A stretch of DNA of 64,000 bases from Fuerstiella sp. (GTDB taxonomy: Bacteria > Planctomycetota > Planctomycetia > Planctomycetales > Planctomycetaceae). The stretch's first letter is position 1, and each line of letters starts with the position of its first letter. Positions 43,641 to 52,614 of this stretch are shown in pieces. Location of the stretch: positions 1 through 64,000 of the forward strand of contig JAKVAY010000041.1 in assembly GCA_022447185.1 (NCBI GenBank), written 5' to 3'. The translations under genes were made by a program, and so were the position numbers. The notes beneath the pieces are model-generated. The model was not told where the DNA came from and did not search any database. It was given only the letters and a program-made list of their open reading frames with translations.

Positions 43641-44337
43641 CGCTCACTTCCAGATCGATGGATCTGTTGGCCATACCTCCCTTTGCATAGAGACATCGCA
43701 GTTCTACAAACCGACAGAATGCTTCCGGCGGTGACGGCTGTGGCGAAGCCAGTAGTCGGACGTCAGCCCACCCGTTCTGTTTACGAGCGAACGACGGCCG
43801 AATCAGCATTCCGATTGCCGTGCTGGATTCTGCTGCCAGTTGCAGACGACGAAATTGCTGACTTCGTAACCGATCAATGAAGCCCAGTACTGTTCCCACA
43901 CCGGAGCATCGGAGTGCCTGCTCAATCGCAAATAACTCGTCATATTTAGATTTCGGTCGAACAAGAATGGTTTCTGTCAGCTCAACTCCGGTTGACGGTA
44001 ACGCTGCCGGATAGAATTTCCCTTTTCCATCCACGATCACTAACGGTCCTTTTTTCTGAGCCTGGGTCGCAACAGACAATGCCAGTGTTGCGACACCGCT
44101 TCCCGGCTCTGTCCCAATCCATTCGCAAAGCGTTCCACGTCGTAAACCGTGATCCGGAAGAATTGCGTCGAGTGCCGGAATTCCGGTTGAAACCACAGCC
44201 ACGTAATCGGAGCGTGCGCGAATGCAATGTTTGAAGCGACGCAGCCTGGATCGCAACTCTTTAATCACCTGCCATCCTGGAGTTGTCTCCCTCAGGGAAA
44301 TCTCTCTGGTGGCATACGGAAGCTCTGACGGGATCAT
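43531..44337 (-). CDS. imuA: ImuA, RecA-like mutasome protein
   Basis: 268 residues. A degenerate RecA/SulA-like core is present ('YVAVVSTGIPALDAILPDHGLRRGTLCEWIGTEPGSGVATLALSVA'), with a weak Walker A (EPGSGVAT) and a Walker B-like 'GVGTVLGFID'. ImuA binds ImuB and helps recruit DnaE2 for error-prone lesion bypass. Its start overlaps the lexA stop by 4 bases (44334-44337) and its end overlaps imuB by ~100 bases, so lexA, imuA and imuB are translated as a coupled unit. The last ~40 residues, which are read from the imuB-overlapping DNA, are less family-like than the core. Confidence 0.92.
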   Translation of the reverse strand: MIPSELPYATREISLRETTPGWQVIKELRSRLRRFKHCIRARSDYVAVVSTGIPALDAILPDHGLRRGTLCEWIGTEPGSGVATLALSVATQAQKKGPLVIVDGKGKFYPAALPSTGVELTETILVRPKSKYDELFAIEQALRCSGVGTVLGFIDRLRSQQFRRLQLAAESSTAIGMLIRPSFARKQNGWADVRLLASPQPSPPEAFCRFVELRCLYAKGGMANRSIDLEVSDETNDVRLAAELSDSTCVLPTSGTEISSVRDIRAVG

Positions 44338-44933
44338 TGAGTTCCCATCAATCGCAGGACTCCAACAACGACCCCTTCAATCGTCACGTCCTCGCTCCGA
44401 CAGAAAATTGCTGTCATCGTTGAGTTCGCGGGTTCAAGGCGAATGCGGCGTCGCTTTGGTTCTCGATAGAACCGTTTCAGTGTTGCTTCATCTCCGATTC
44501 TTGCGACAACCAGATCCCCATCCACACACGTTCCCTGTTTCTTCACAATCACGTGATCACCGTCAGCGATATGCTCCTCAATCATCGATTCACCACGCAC
44601 CCGCAGTGCAAAGTGTCCATCTCTGGACAGTCCTTCGAGATCAAGCCGCTCGTCTTGCTGTTCGATGGCCTCGATGGGAGAACCGGCAGCAACTGTTCCT
44701 GCCAATGCCAGTCCCTCCGGTCTTATCAGCTGAAGTCCACGATGGCCGAAGCCACGAGTCAGATATCCCGTTTTGACCAGGTTGTTGACATGGAACAAAG
44801 CTGTATGCGGCGACTTGTAATCGAATTCCGCCTGGATCTCGCGCATTGACGGGGATCGTCCTGCAGATCGGATTTCTCGGCGAATGAAGTCCAAAACGCG
44901 TTGCTGCGTTTTTGTAAGAGCCTGCTGCTCCAT
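44334..44933 (-). CDS. lexA: LexA repressor
   Basis: 199 residues. The winged helix-turn-helix (1-70, 'TKTQQRVLDFIRREIRSAGRSPSMREIQAEF') is followed by the linker with the self-cleavage Ala78-Gly79 bond in 'GLALAGTVAAGSPIEA'. The latent protease pair is Ser116 in 'RGESM' and Lys153 in 'DEATLKRF'. LexA represses the SOS regulon until RecA filaments trigger its cleavage. It is the first gene of an operon with imuA and imuB, so mutagenic repair is induced together with its repressor. A palindrome between the promoter boxes upstream (44981-44998) suggests that it represses itself. No ribosome site is evident. Confidence 0.97.
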   Translation of the reverse strand: MEQQALTKTQQRVLDFIRREIRSAGRSPSMREIQAEFDYKSPHTALFHVNNLVKTGYLTRGFGHRGLQLIRPEGLALAGTVAAGSPIEAIEQQDERLDLEGLSRDGHFALRVRGESMIEEHIADGDHVIVKKQGTCVDGDLVVARIGDEATLKRFYREPKRRRIRLEPANSTMTAIFCRSEDVTIEGVVVGVLRLMGTQ

Positions 44934-44980
44934 GGTTGCGAGTCGCTGCCTTACAGTCGAACGGTTGTTACGTTTTTGAA

Positions 44981-45009
44981 ATAATACAAATGTATTATGA
45001 TAATGTCAA
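44981..45009 (-). promoter_or_regulatory. lexA-imuA-imuB promoter with an embedded LexA-type operator
   Basis: On the minus strand TTGACA (45009-45004) is followed after 17 bases by TATTAT (44986-44981), close to the sigma70 consensus. Between them and over the -10 box is a perfect palindrome, ATAATACA-AA-TGTATTAT (44981-44998, written on the plus strand), 8-2-8. A site there would block RNA polymerase. Self-regulation of lexA makes LexA the best candidate ligand, though the planctomycete LexA motif is not known to me. Confidence 0.8.
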
Positions 45010-45315
45010 TCTGGAAAATGACACATCCCAAAACGATGGACTTCAGTGATCAAATGCAGTGTTCCTGACGGATTGCGCAGCGAGGGTCCGGTCATCAGAG
45101 GCTCGCAGTGGACGCGCAATTGTCAGCGGCGATTTGAGCAACGGCCTGAGTGAATGGAGGAGCAAGCCACACAGGAAACGGGCGTGGCAAAATCTGGAAA
45201 CTCAATGGATCAGGTACGTTTCCATTACGGTGAAGAGCAAGACCAGGACGTTGACTCCACGATACGAACCTTTGTAGCAATCACGAGGGGCAGACCCTGC
45301 CAGTGGTTGTCGTGT
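45010..45315. other. Intergenic region; no gene seen
   Basis: About 300 bases between the lexA promoter and the end of the heme protein gene. No further palindrome like the lexA operator and no coding signal are visible. Confidence 0.45.
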
Positions 45316-48300
45316 TTATCTGTCGTCAGCCGTTCGTTGTGCTGTATGTCGTGACAATTCCTTTTGAGCCTGTTCGTCTTTGAGGAATGCCACGAGGTCC
45401 ACGAATTCAGTGAGCGTGAGTTGTGACATGGTTTCATCCGGCATCAGGCTGCGTTTGCTGGGGAATTTTTCTTCGATTTCGTCGAGGTAGATTCGATAGT
45501 CACGACCGTTGGAACCTCTCAGGACAAATTGAGGTGGCCCTTCTTCAATTCTCAGGCCGCCGTAAACCTTGCCTTCAGTTGTTACTACGGTCCAGGTTTC
45601 AAAGCCTTCCTTGATTTCCTTCGACGGATCGACAATCGATTCAATGATTTTTTCGATGGTATGCGTTTGTGAGATCTTGTTCAGGTCTGGTCCAATACTA
45701 CCGCCCACGCCTTCGACTCGATGGCATTTCATACACTGGCTTTTCTCCGCTCGCAGGAAGACGTCTCGACCACGCGCGCTGTTACCTGTTTCAGTCACCA
45801 GGGTTTTGATGCGCCGGACTTCATGAGGTTCCAGCGACAGGGAAAGACCGTCCTGATAGAGGCTCCTGAGCAGTGTTTCAGTGTTTCCTGTCGAGTCCGT
45901 GGCACTGTGTCTTTGCAGTGCTGCGGCTATTTGCGGTCGCATCGTTGTCGGCAGTTGATTTGCCAGCAATTGATTTGCCAACTCCTTCGTCTGTTGCAGA
46001 TCCAAACTCAGGACATCGACCGCCGCACTGATGATCTGCGGATCGTCGGCATTCAGCAGTCGCCGTGCGATGGGTTCTGCTTTTGTGGGTTTGATCTGCC
46101 CAACCAGCCACAAACCATCTGCAATTAACAGTGGTTCCTTCCATGATTCCAGTTTGGCAATCAGTTCCGGAAGGACCAGTTCGACTCCTGGATCACTACG
46201 ATCGGCATAAGGCCAGCCTTCGGTTCGAAGCAGAGCCAGTGATCTGATGATTTCCTGACGTTCTTCGATCGATCGACGTGAATCAGTCAACGCTTCGAAC
46301 AATGGTCGGCTGGCTGCGATGACTCGAAGTTGTCCTGCTGCTTTGATCGTTGACAGGCGGATGTCAGGATCAGACTGGTTGAGCAGTTTGACGGTCAAAT
46401 CCGTCACGGTTGCTGATCTGCCACCACCCGTCAGGCCGAGGGTTTCCAGTGCTGTGACCTGCAGGATCGCCGGAGCTTCGGGATTACGTTCAAGCCACGA
46501 TGACACGCCGGCGGCGTCAATGGGAGGATGGACGACGATATGACGGTGGGCAGTCAGCAAACGTCCAAGCTGTGATTCTGTGAAGGTCTGTGTGTCACCA
46601 TTGAGCAACTGGTCCAGGCCGCGGGCGGCTTCGCGAGTTCGCAATGCGAGGAAAAGCTCTGTGGCCAGTTCTCTTCGGTTGTCGTCGTCGCCGATGGCCA
46701 TGTTGGTGAGCTGAGCGATTCCTGATTTTCCGCAGCGTTCGATCCCCCGTAGTATGCCGTCGAACAGGTAGACGTCATCTCGCCTGGTTTTAAGCAGTGT
46801 TTGGAGTAGAGCGGTCGCAATCTGTATACGCAATTCGGGTGATTGTGTTGCTGCTGCGACACTGCCGGCCGCCAATGCGGCCGCGCGCCGTACTGCCGGA
46901 TGAGGATCTTTGTCGGCACATGCCAGTAATCCGGCTGCGATCTCAGTCGTCGCTCGTTCAGTCGTGGTGTGATGACCGATCGCTTCCGCGGCCAAACGTC
47001 GCAGTTCCGGTTCCGTGTCGGAAATCAGTTCTTTTGCACAGCCTTCAGCGGCCGGCCAGTTGAGTTGGCAGGCGGCCCCAAATGCGCTCGCTCGAGTGGG
47101 AAGGGTATTGGACTGATCCAATGTGATTCGTTCAAAGTTCCTGTAATGGCTGGTATTACGTGTGAGTAATTCCTTTTGAATTCGCTCACGCAACTCAAAG
47201 TCCGCAGTTGAGGCAAATATTCGGAGCAGATCTGTGTCAGATTGCTTAGCGTTGTTCTGCCAGGTTGACATGGAGCCACGAGAAATGGCCGGCATATCGG
47301 GGAGACCTTCCCACGTCAGTCGATAGATGCGGCCATGGTTACCGTCACCCCAGGATCGGCCCGCTCCACCGCTGTTGGTCCGCCAGTCCAATACATAAAT
47401 TGCTCCATCCGGACCGGTGACTGCCTGAACCGGACGAAACATTCCGTCGTCGGATTCCATGAGGGTAAATTGTCGCACCACTTTGAATGTACTGCCCGCT
47501 CTTTCGATTTCGTAAGCTCGAACTTTCATGCGGTAGACATCCGGGTAAATCAGCAAACCGCGGAAATCATCCGGGAAGGCGACGCCCTGGTAGATCAGCA
47601 GGCCTGCCGGGGCACCTCTGCCGGTCTTGAGCATCGACGGCATTTTTCCGGGACGTTCACCAAATACGGCGCCTCGGGCGAAGTCCGTCCGGCAGCATTT
47701 CGCTCCCATTTTCAGACGCCACCCGTAGTCGGCACCCTCCAGCAGATGCATGAGTCGTACGCCCTGGAATTTGGATCCGTCTTCCTGGTCGTTGTCGACA
47801 TGGAACATGTTGTAAACTTCATCAAAGACAACATTGCGGTAAGGATTGCGGAAACCACGAGCAAATTCCGACAGTTGCGAACCGTCGGGGCGCGATCGAA
47901 AGACAGCACCCGTGCGTAAGACCGTGGCTCGCGAGCCATCACTTCCTTCAGCGATGTTGTCGTCGTCTCCGGTGGTCGTGTACATCCAGTTGTCGTGAGC
48001 GATTGTCAGTCCGGAGACCTGGTGATGATGGTAACCGCACATCCCTCGCAGAATTTCTTCTTCTTCCCATGTTCTGCTACCTGATGTCTGCGGACGACGA
48101 CGGATGACGTGGCCAACGGAAGGAAAGTACATCCATCCGTCGTGCATCAGGACGCTGGAAGGCATTTCCAGATCGTTCATGATCATATCGGCACTGTCGA
48201 AGATGCCATCACCGTTTGTGTCACGTAGTTGTTTGAGATCGTCATTGACATTCTTCGTTTTGCGGTTGACGGTTGCGGTGGTCCCGTCCTGGTAGTGAAC

Positions 48301-48630
48301 GTCGTACGTTGTATCGATTTGTTCGGTGGCCTCGCGCCATTCGAGCACGAAGAGCGAGCCGTCATCGGCGAACGTCATGCCGACCGGGTCAATGATCACA
48401 GGATCGCTGGCGACGATGTCAACACGGATGCCGTTTGGGGCTCGCATACCTTTCAGCCGGGGGTCGGTATCGCCTCGTTCGGTCATCTCAACCCAGTCGG
48501 GCGCCGGAAGCAGAGCCATTTCATCTCGGTGGTAGTCTTGCTGAGGGCCCAGTTGACCGACACAGTTACCTGACGTCAGGATTGATGCGGGCAGCCAGGT
48601 AACGACGACGATCAGCAGTGGACGGGCCAT
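45316..48630 (-). CDS. PVC-type heme-binding CxxCH dehydrogenase with HEAT-like repeats, secreted
   Basis: 1104 residues from the ATG at 48630, which gives a signal peptide (MARPLLIVVVTWL...). Domains in order: a beta-propeller like glucose/sorbosone dehydrogenase (about 50-465; 'NGIRVDIVASDPVIIDPVGMTFADDGSLFVLE', 'GFRNPYRNVVFDEVYNMFHVDND', 'GPDGAIYVLDWRT'), a long HEAT-like helical repeat region (about 490-900; 'AVRRAAALAAGSVAAAT', 'DIRLSTIKAAGQLRV'), and a cytochrome c-like domain with the heme motif CMKCH near residue 965 ('SIGPDLNKI', then 'TVVTTEGKVYGG'). This architecture is almost confined to Planctomycetes and Verrucomicrobia. It probably oxidises a sugar or alcohol in the periplasm. 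It is divergent from a related gene. Confidence 0.92.
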   Translation of the reverse strand: MARPLLIVVVTWLPASILTSGNCVGQLGPQQDYHRDEMALLPAPDWVEMTERGDTDPRLKGMRAPNGIRVDIVASDPVIIDPVGMTFADDGSLFVLEWREATEQIDTTYDVHYQDGTTATVNRKTKNVNDDLKQLRDTNGDGIFDSADMIMNDLEMPSSVLMHDGWMYFPSVGHVIRRRPQTSGSRTWEEEEILRGMCGYHHHQVSGLTIAHDNWMYTTTGDDDNIAEGSDGSRATVLRTGAVFRSRPDGSQLSEFARGFRNPYRNVVFDEVYNMFHVDNDQEDGSKFQGVRLMHLLEGADYGWRLKMGAKCCRTDFARGAVFGERPGKMPSMLKTGRGAPAGLLIYQGVAFPDDFRGLLIYPDVYRMKVRAYEIERAGSTFKVVRQFTLMESDDGMFRPVQAVTGPDGAIYVLDWRTNSGGAGRSWGDGNHGRIYRLTWEGLPDMPAISRGSMSTWQNNAKQSDTDLLRIFASTADFELRERIQKELLTRNTSHYRNFERITLDQSNTLPTRASAFGAACQLNWPAAEGCAKELISDTEPELRRLAAEAIGHHTTTERATTEIAAGLLACADKDPHPAVRRAAALAAGSVAAATQSPELRIQIATALLQTLLKTRRDDVYLFDGILRGIERCGKSGIAQLTNMAIGDDDNRRELATELFLALRTREAARGLDQLLNGDTQTFTESQLGRLLTAHRHIVVHPPIDAAGVSSWLERNPEAPAILQVTALETLGLTGGGRSATVTDLTVKLLNQSDPDIRLSTIKAAGQLRVIAASRPLFEALTDSRRSIEERQEIIRSLALLRTEGWPYADRSDPGVELVLPELIAKLESWKEPLLIADGLWLVGQIKPTKAEPIARRLLNADDPQIISAAVDVLSLDLQQTKELANQLLANQLPTTMRPQIAAALQRHSATDSTGNTETLLRSLYQDGLSLSLEPHEVRRIKTLVTETGNSARGRDVFLRAEKSQCMKCHRVEGVGGSIGPDLNKISQTHTIEKIIESIVDPSKEIKEGFETWTVVTTEGKVYGGLRIEEGPPQFVLRGSNGRDYRIYLDEIEEKFPSKRSLMPDETMSQLTLTEFVDLVAFLKDEQAQKELSRHTAQRTADDR

Positions 48631-49018
48631 AAGCGAGATCTCTTTTGTCAGCACAGGGTTTCGTATGGCCCGGTTGAATTCCGAGACCACAACTGTCAAA
48701 AAGTGCAGTCGGTGATTCCGGGACAGCGTCGGAAGTTCGCAGCGGATCGGAAAGCAGCATAGTAGATTTCGACAGCGGACGCTGTTGGAAATTGGTTTGC
48801 GGATGTTTCGCTTTCAGTCGCTTGGACGGCTAAATTGATGCCAATTGGAGTTCCATCCGGTCACTGCCACGGAATTGTTTCGCAAACATCAGTAGCGGCG
48901 TCGCGAATTTTGCACTGCCTGTTGCTGATCGACAGTTGCGTCGGAACTGAAGGGGACCACAATCTGTCGTTTCCACGCAGGATTCAGCAGGCTGTTTTAA
49001 CTCAGCAAGGCACATGTC
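48631..49018. other. Divergent promoter region between two heme-dehydrogenase genes
   Basis: About 390 bases. Both genes must be driven from here, which makes shared control plausible, but I cannot locate promoter boxes or a common operator by eye. Confidence 0.45.
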
Positions 49019-51718
49019 ATGTTGTACGCGTTTTTACGATTTCTTTTGATCAGTTCATTGTGTCTGGTTTTGGGCTTTGGTCGTTCACACGTTGCCTGCG
49101 GCGATGACGGAGCCGAGGTCCAGCCGTTTGGAATTGACGTCCGTGTCCAGTGGACGGAATCGCACGTTGTCGGGTCACCTGATCCACCGTTGCCGTATGT
49201 AGCTACAGAGGTTTTCTCGCGGATTGAATGGAATCAACCGATTTATGCTAAGCCGGAGCCCGGTACAGAGAATCTGACTGTGATCCAAAAAGGCGGGGAA
49301 GAGGCAACACCGACCAGGATTGTGCGTGTCGTTGACCTGCCTGAAGTTGATGAGGTATCCGAGCTGATCTCGGTCGCTGGTCGCCAGGTTTACGGTCTTA
49401 CCTTCCATCCGCAATATCGTGAGAACGGGTTTATTTATCTGTTCAGCAACGTCTCGAAAGGCGAAACCGGACACGTGAACCGTATCACACGGTTCACTGT
49501 GTCACGCGACCCCGATGCTGAGGTCGCGTGCGATCCGGACTCCGCACAGGTCATTATTGAATGGAAGTCCATGGGGCATGACGGTGGTGATCTGGTGTTC
49601 GGCCACGATGGCATGCTGTACATCACTTCCGGGGACGGAACATCTGACTCGGATCGATGGCTGTCGGCTCAGGATCCGACGAATCTTCTGGGAGGAGTGC
49701 TGCGCATTGATGTGGATCACACGGCAGACGGGATGATGTATTCGATTCCCCAGGACAACCCATTTGTTGATTTACCTGGGGCGCGCGGAGAACTGTGGGC
49801 GATCGGGCTGCGCAATCCGTGGCGAATGTCGATTGATGACGTGACCGGACAGATTTGGGTTGGCAATAACGGACAGGATTTGTGGGAGAGTGCTCATCTG
49901 CTGCGGCGAGGAGAAAACTATGGCTGGAGCGTTTATGAAGGCAGCCATCCGTTTTATGCACATCGGGAAATTGGTCCGGGAACTCTGGTTGCCCCCACGT
50001 TTGAGCATCACCACACCGAATCACGGTCATTGACAGGTGGGGTTGTCTATTACGGTGATAAGCTTCCGGATCTGAACGGGGCATATACGTATGGCGACTA
50101 TTCGACCGGGAAAATCTGGGCCGGCCGACATAACGGAACACAAGTGACGTATCATCAGGAGATTGCGGATACGACGTTACAAATTGTCGGGTTCTCTAAT
50201 ACACATCGAGGAGAACTGCTGGTCATTGACTACGTGGGAAAGATCTATCGACTGGAACCTAATCCGGCAGCGCTGAATCCTGAAAAGAACCCTGTGTTTC
50301 CTGCCAGACTCAGTGACACCGGTATCTTTGAATCCGTGTCCGGGCACCGTGTGGCTGCAGGTGTTGTACCCTATGACGTGATTTCTCCGGCCTGGAACGA
50401 TGGAGCAACAGTCGAGCGATTTATTGCGCTCCCGGATGGCCTGCAGATTGCCGGCAATGGATCAGGTGGCTGGACTTTTCCTGACCGTGCCGTCGTGGTG
50501 CAGACTCTCTCTCGAGCAAATCGCCGGGTCGAAACTCGGCTTCTTGTGAAGCAGCAGGGCGAATGGCTGGGATATGCCTACGAGTGGAACGAACAACAGG
50601 ACGATGCAACGCTGGTGCCGACTGTGGGAAAGGATATTCAGATTCCGGACGAATCCGGTGCACTGCAGGAGTGGCGGATTCCTGCACGATCAGAATGCAT
50701 GTCATGTCACGGCCGCGCTGCGGGCTACATCTTAGGATTGACTGAGTTACAACTGGATCGAAACTATAGATACGAATCGGTTGAGGACAATCAGCTGCGG
50801 ACGCTGCATGAAATTGGATTGATCTCCGGTGCACCGACGCCGATTGACCAACGTAAGAAAATGGCGAATCCAGGCGACACGTCAGCGCCACTCGAATCCA
50901 GAGTGAAGTCGTATTTACATACAAATTGCGCGGGGTGTCATGTGCAGGCAGGTGGTGGGAACTCTCGAATGACCCTGGGATATACGACACCGATAGACGG
51001 GATGGAGATTCTGTCCAGGTTTCCTCAGCATTCGACGTTTGGCCTGGCTCAGCCGCGTATTGTCGCTCCGGGCGAACCCGACCAGTCCGTGATGCTGACA
51101 CGATTGTCCCGCCGTGGTCGCGGTCAAATGCCGCCTCTGGTTTTAAAACGCGTTGACAGAACGGCTGTCGAACTGTTGCGCGAGTGGATAGCGTCTTTGA
51201 AGTCAGATCGAAGGTTCGTACGGGACTGGACCGTCGTGGAATTGCAGAAGGATTTGCCGGACATTCACAAAGGGCGTTCGCTGGACCGCGGGAAGAAAAT
51301 CTACAAGAGCTCAGGCTGCGGACAATGTCACCGGATCGAAGATGAAATGGCCGGCATTGGTCCAAATCTCACTGACGTGGCGAAGCGACTGAAGCCGGAA
51401 GATATTCTGGAATCGATGATCTCACCGTCTGCAAAGATTGCTGAAAAATATGCGGCAACGTTGTTAGTCACGACCAGTGGACAAATTGTTGAGGGTCGTA
51501 TTCAGTCCGAAACTGATGATGTGATTGTGTTGCGCGGCCAGGAATCATTTGCTGATGTGAAGACGATCCACAAGGCAGACATCGAAGAGCGTCTGTTGTC
51601 TAAAGTATCCATGATGCCGAAGGGCAGTGTTAATCATCTGGAGCGTGATGAAGTGCTGGACCTGTTGGCCTATGTGTTGACCGGCCAGGTTGAGGACGAG
51701 CCGGCAGCCTCTGAGTGA
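49019..51718 (+). CDS. Secreted sugar dehydrogenase-like propeller with three c-type heme motifs
   Basis: 899 residues with a signal peptide (about 1-27). An N-terminal six-blade propeller (about 60-420) of the PQQ-dependent glucose/sorbosone dehydrogenase type has 'VYGLTFHPQYRENGFIYLFSNV', 'MGHDGGDLVFGHDGMLYITSGDG', 'ELWAIGLRNPWRMSIDDVTGQIWVGNNG' and 'YGWSVYEGSHPF'. Three heme-attachment motifs follow: CMSCH near 559-563, CAGCH near 637, and CGQCH near 767. The first two sit in a region like those found between propeller and cytochrome domains of planctomycete proteins; the last has 'GIGPNLTDVAKRL'. Electrons would pass from substrate through the hemes. It is divergent from the PVC-type heme protein gene. 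Confidence 0.9.
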   Translation: MLYAFLRFLLISSLCLVLGFGRSHVACGDDGAEVQPFGIDVRVQWTESHVVGSPDPPLPYVATEVFSRIEWNQPIYAKPEPGTENLTVIQKGGEEATPTRIVRVVDLPEVDEVSELISVAGRQVYGLTFHPQYRENGFIYLFSNVSKGETGHVNRITRFTVSRDPDAEVACDPDSAQVIIEWKSMGHDGGDLVFGHDGMLYITSGDGTSDSDRWLSAQDPTNLLGGVLRIDVDHTADGMMYSIPQDNPFVDLPGARGELWAIGLRNPWRMSIDDVTGQIWVGNNGQDLWESAHLLRRGENYGWSVYEGSHPFYAHREIGPGTLVAPTFEHHHTESRSLTGGVVYYGDKLPDLNGAYTYGDYSTGKIWAGRHNGTQVTYHQEIADTTLQIVGFSNTHRGELLVIDYVGKIYRLEPNPAALNPEKNPVFPARLSDTGIFESVSGHRVAAGVVPYDVISPAWNDGATVERFIALPDGLQIAGNGSGGWTFPDRAVVVQTLSRANRRVETRLLVKQQGEWLGYAYEWNEQQDDATLVPTVGKDIQIPDESGALQEWRIPARSECMSCHGRAAGYILGLTELQLDRNYRYESVEDNQLRTLHEIGLISGAPTPIDQRKKMANPGDTSAPLESRVKSYLHTNCAGCHVQAGGGNSRMTLGYTTPIDGMEILSRFPQHSTFGLAQPRIVAPGEPDQSVMLTRLSRRGRGQMPPLVLKRVDRTAVELLREWIASLKSDRRFVRDWTVVELQKDLPDIHKGRSLDRGKKIYKSSGCGQCHRIEDEMAGIGPNLTDVAKRLKPEDILESMISPSAKIAEKYAATLLVTTSGQIVEGRIQSETDDVIVLRGQESFADVKTIHKADIEERLLSKVSMMPKGSVNHLERDEVLDLLAYVLTGQVEDEPAASE

Positions 51719-51930
51719 TTTCACAGTCGAAAAGTTCGGTCTTGGAACAGTGTTGGATTTGAGTGAATCACAGATCGTTCGCAGTTGTGGTTTGTGCCTG
51801 ATCACCCAGCTACTGTGCCGGGCCAGCGATTGAGATGTTCGACACGACTGTTTGTGTCGACCTGAATTGCGGGTGCACTATTGCCGCCGCCAACCGCTTG
51901 CCTGTTACGGGACATCCGTTTTGTATCAGA

Positions 51931-52398
51931 TCAGACTTCGTCGGAGGCGAATGACCAGTCGTTGAGTATCGGCGTATATTCGCAGATTTCACTGGCTTCG
52001 AAGTAGATATCGATTTCACGCGCGGCGGATTCTTCACTGTCGCTGCCATGGACCATGTTCATCTGACGGCTGCATCCATAGTCGCCGCGAATCGTGCCGG
52101 GGGCCGCCTCGCGACCATTCGTGGCCCCAATGATATTTCTCATCACGGTGACTGCTTCTGGCCCCTGAACAATCATTGCCACAACCGGAGCGGCTGTGAT
52201 GAATTCTTCGAGCTGAGGATAGAATGGCTTTTCGACGTGTTCAGCGTAGTGCTGCCGGCTGAGTTCCGGCGTCACGTTCAACATCTTCATTGCTGCGAGA
52301 CTCAAACCCTTGTTTTCAATGCGGGAAATGATGGTACCAATGAGACGACGGTGAACGCCGTCCGGTTTGACAAGGATCAGGGTGCGTTGCGAAGCCAT
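51931..52398 (-). CDS. ndk: Nucleoside diphosphate kinase
   Basis: 155 residues, slightly longer than the usual ~140 because of a C-terminal acidic tail ('YFEASEICEYTPILNDWSFASDEV'). It transfers the gamma-phosphate of ATP to NDPs via phospho-His. The active His117 is in 'NMVHGSDS', and 'RTLILVKPDGV', 'GLSLAAMKML', 'YPQLEEFITAAPVVAMIVQGPEAV' and 'GTIRGDYG' are standard. Cytoplasmic, stands alone; the gene downstream on this strand is not linked. Confidence 0.97.
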   Translation of the reverse strand: MASQRTLILVKPDGVHRRLIGTIISRIENKGLSLAAMKMLNVTPELSRQHYAEHVEKPFYPQLEEFITAAPVVAMIVQGPEAVTVMRNIIGATNGREAAPGTIRGDYGCSRQMNMVHGSDSEESAAREIDIYFEASEICEYTPILNDWSFASDEV

Positions 52399-52614
52399 GG
52401 TGTTGCTTTCGAGTGACCATTACTGATTGAGGTGAAAAATTAAGATGTCTGAAATATGCCGGTCGGATGAGGTTATGTCTATGATGCGGTTGGATGTGGC
52501 AAAACGAGCAGTGGATTTATGGAGTGGTCCATGGTCTGACCGGGCAGGCAAATACTGATTGTTTGATGCTTCCTGGCAGCAAACCCAACCGTGAAGCCAG
52601 GTATGACAAGTTCT

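Noticed and set aside
50421-51365. 314-codon minus-strand frame
   Set aside because: It is antisense to the three-heme dehydrogenase; the Pro/Arg/Ser-rich product is typical of a shadow.
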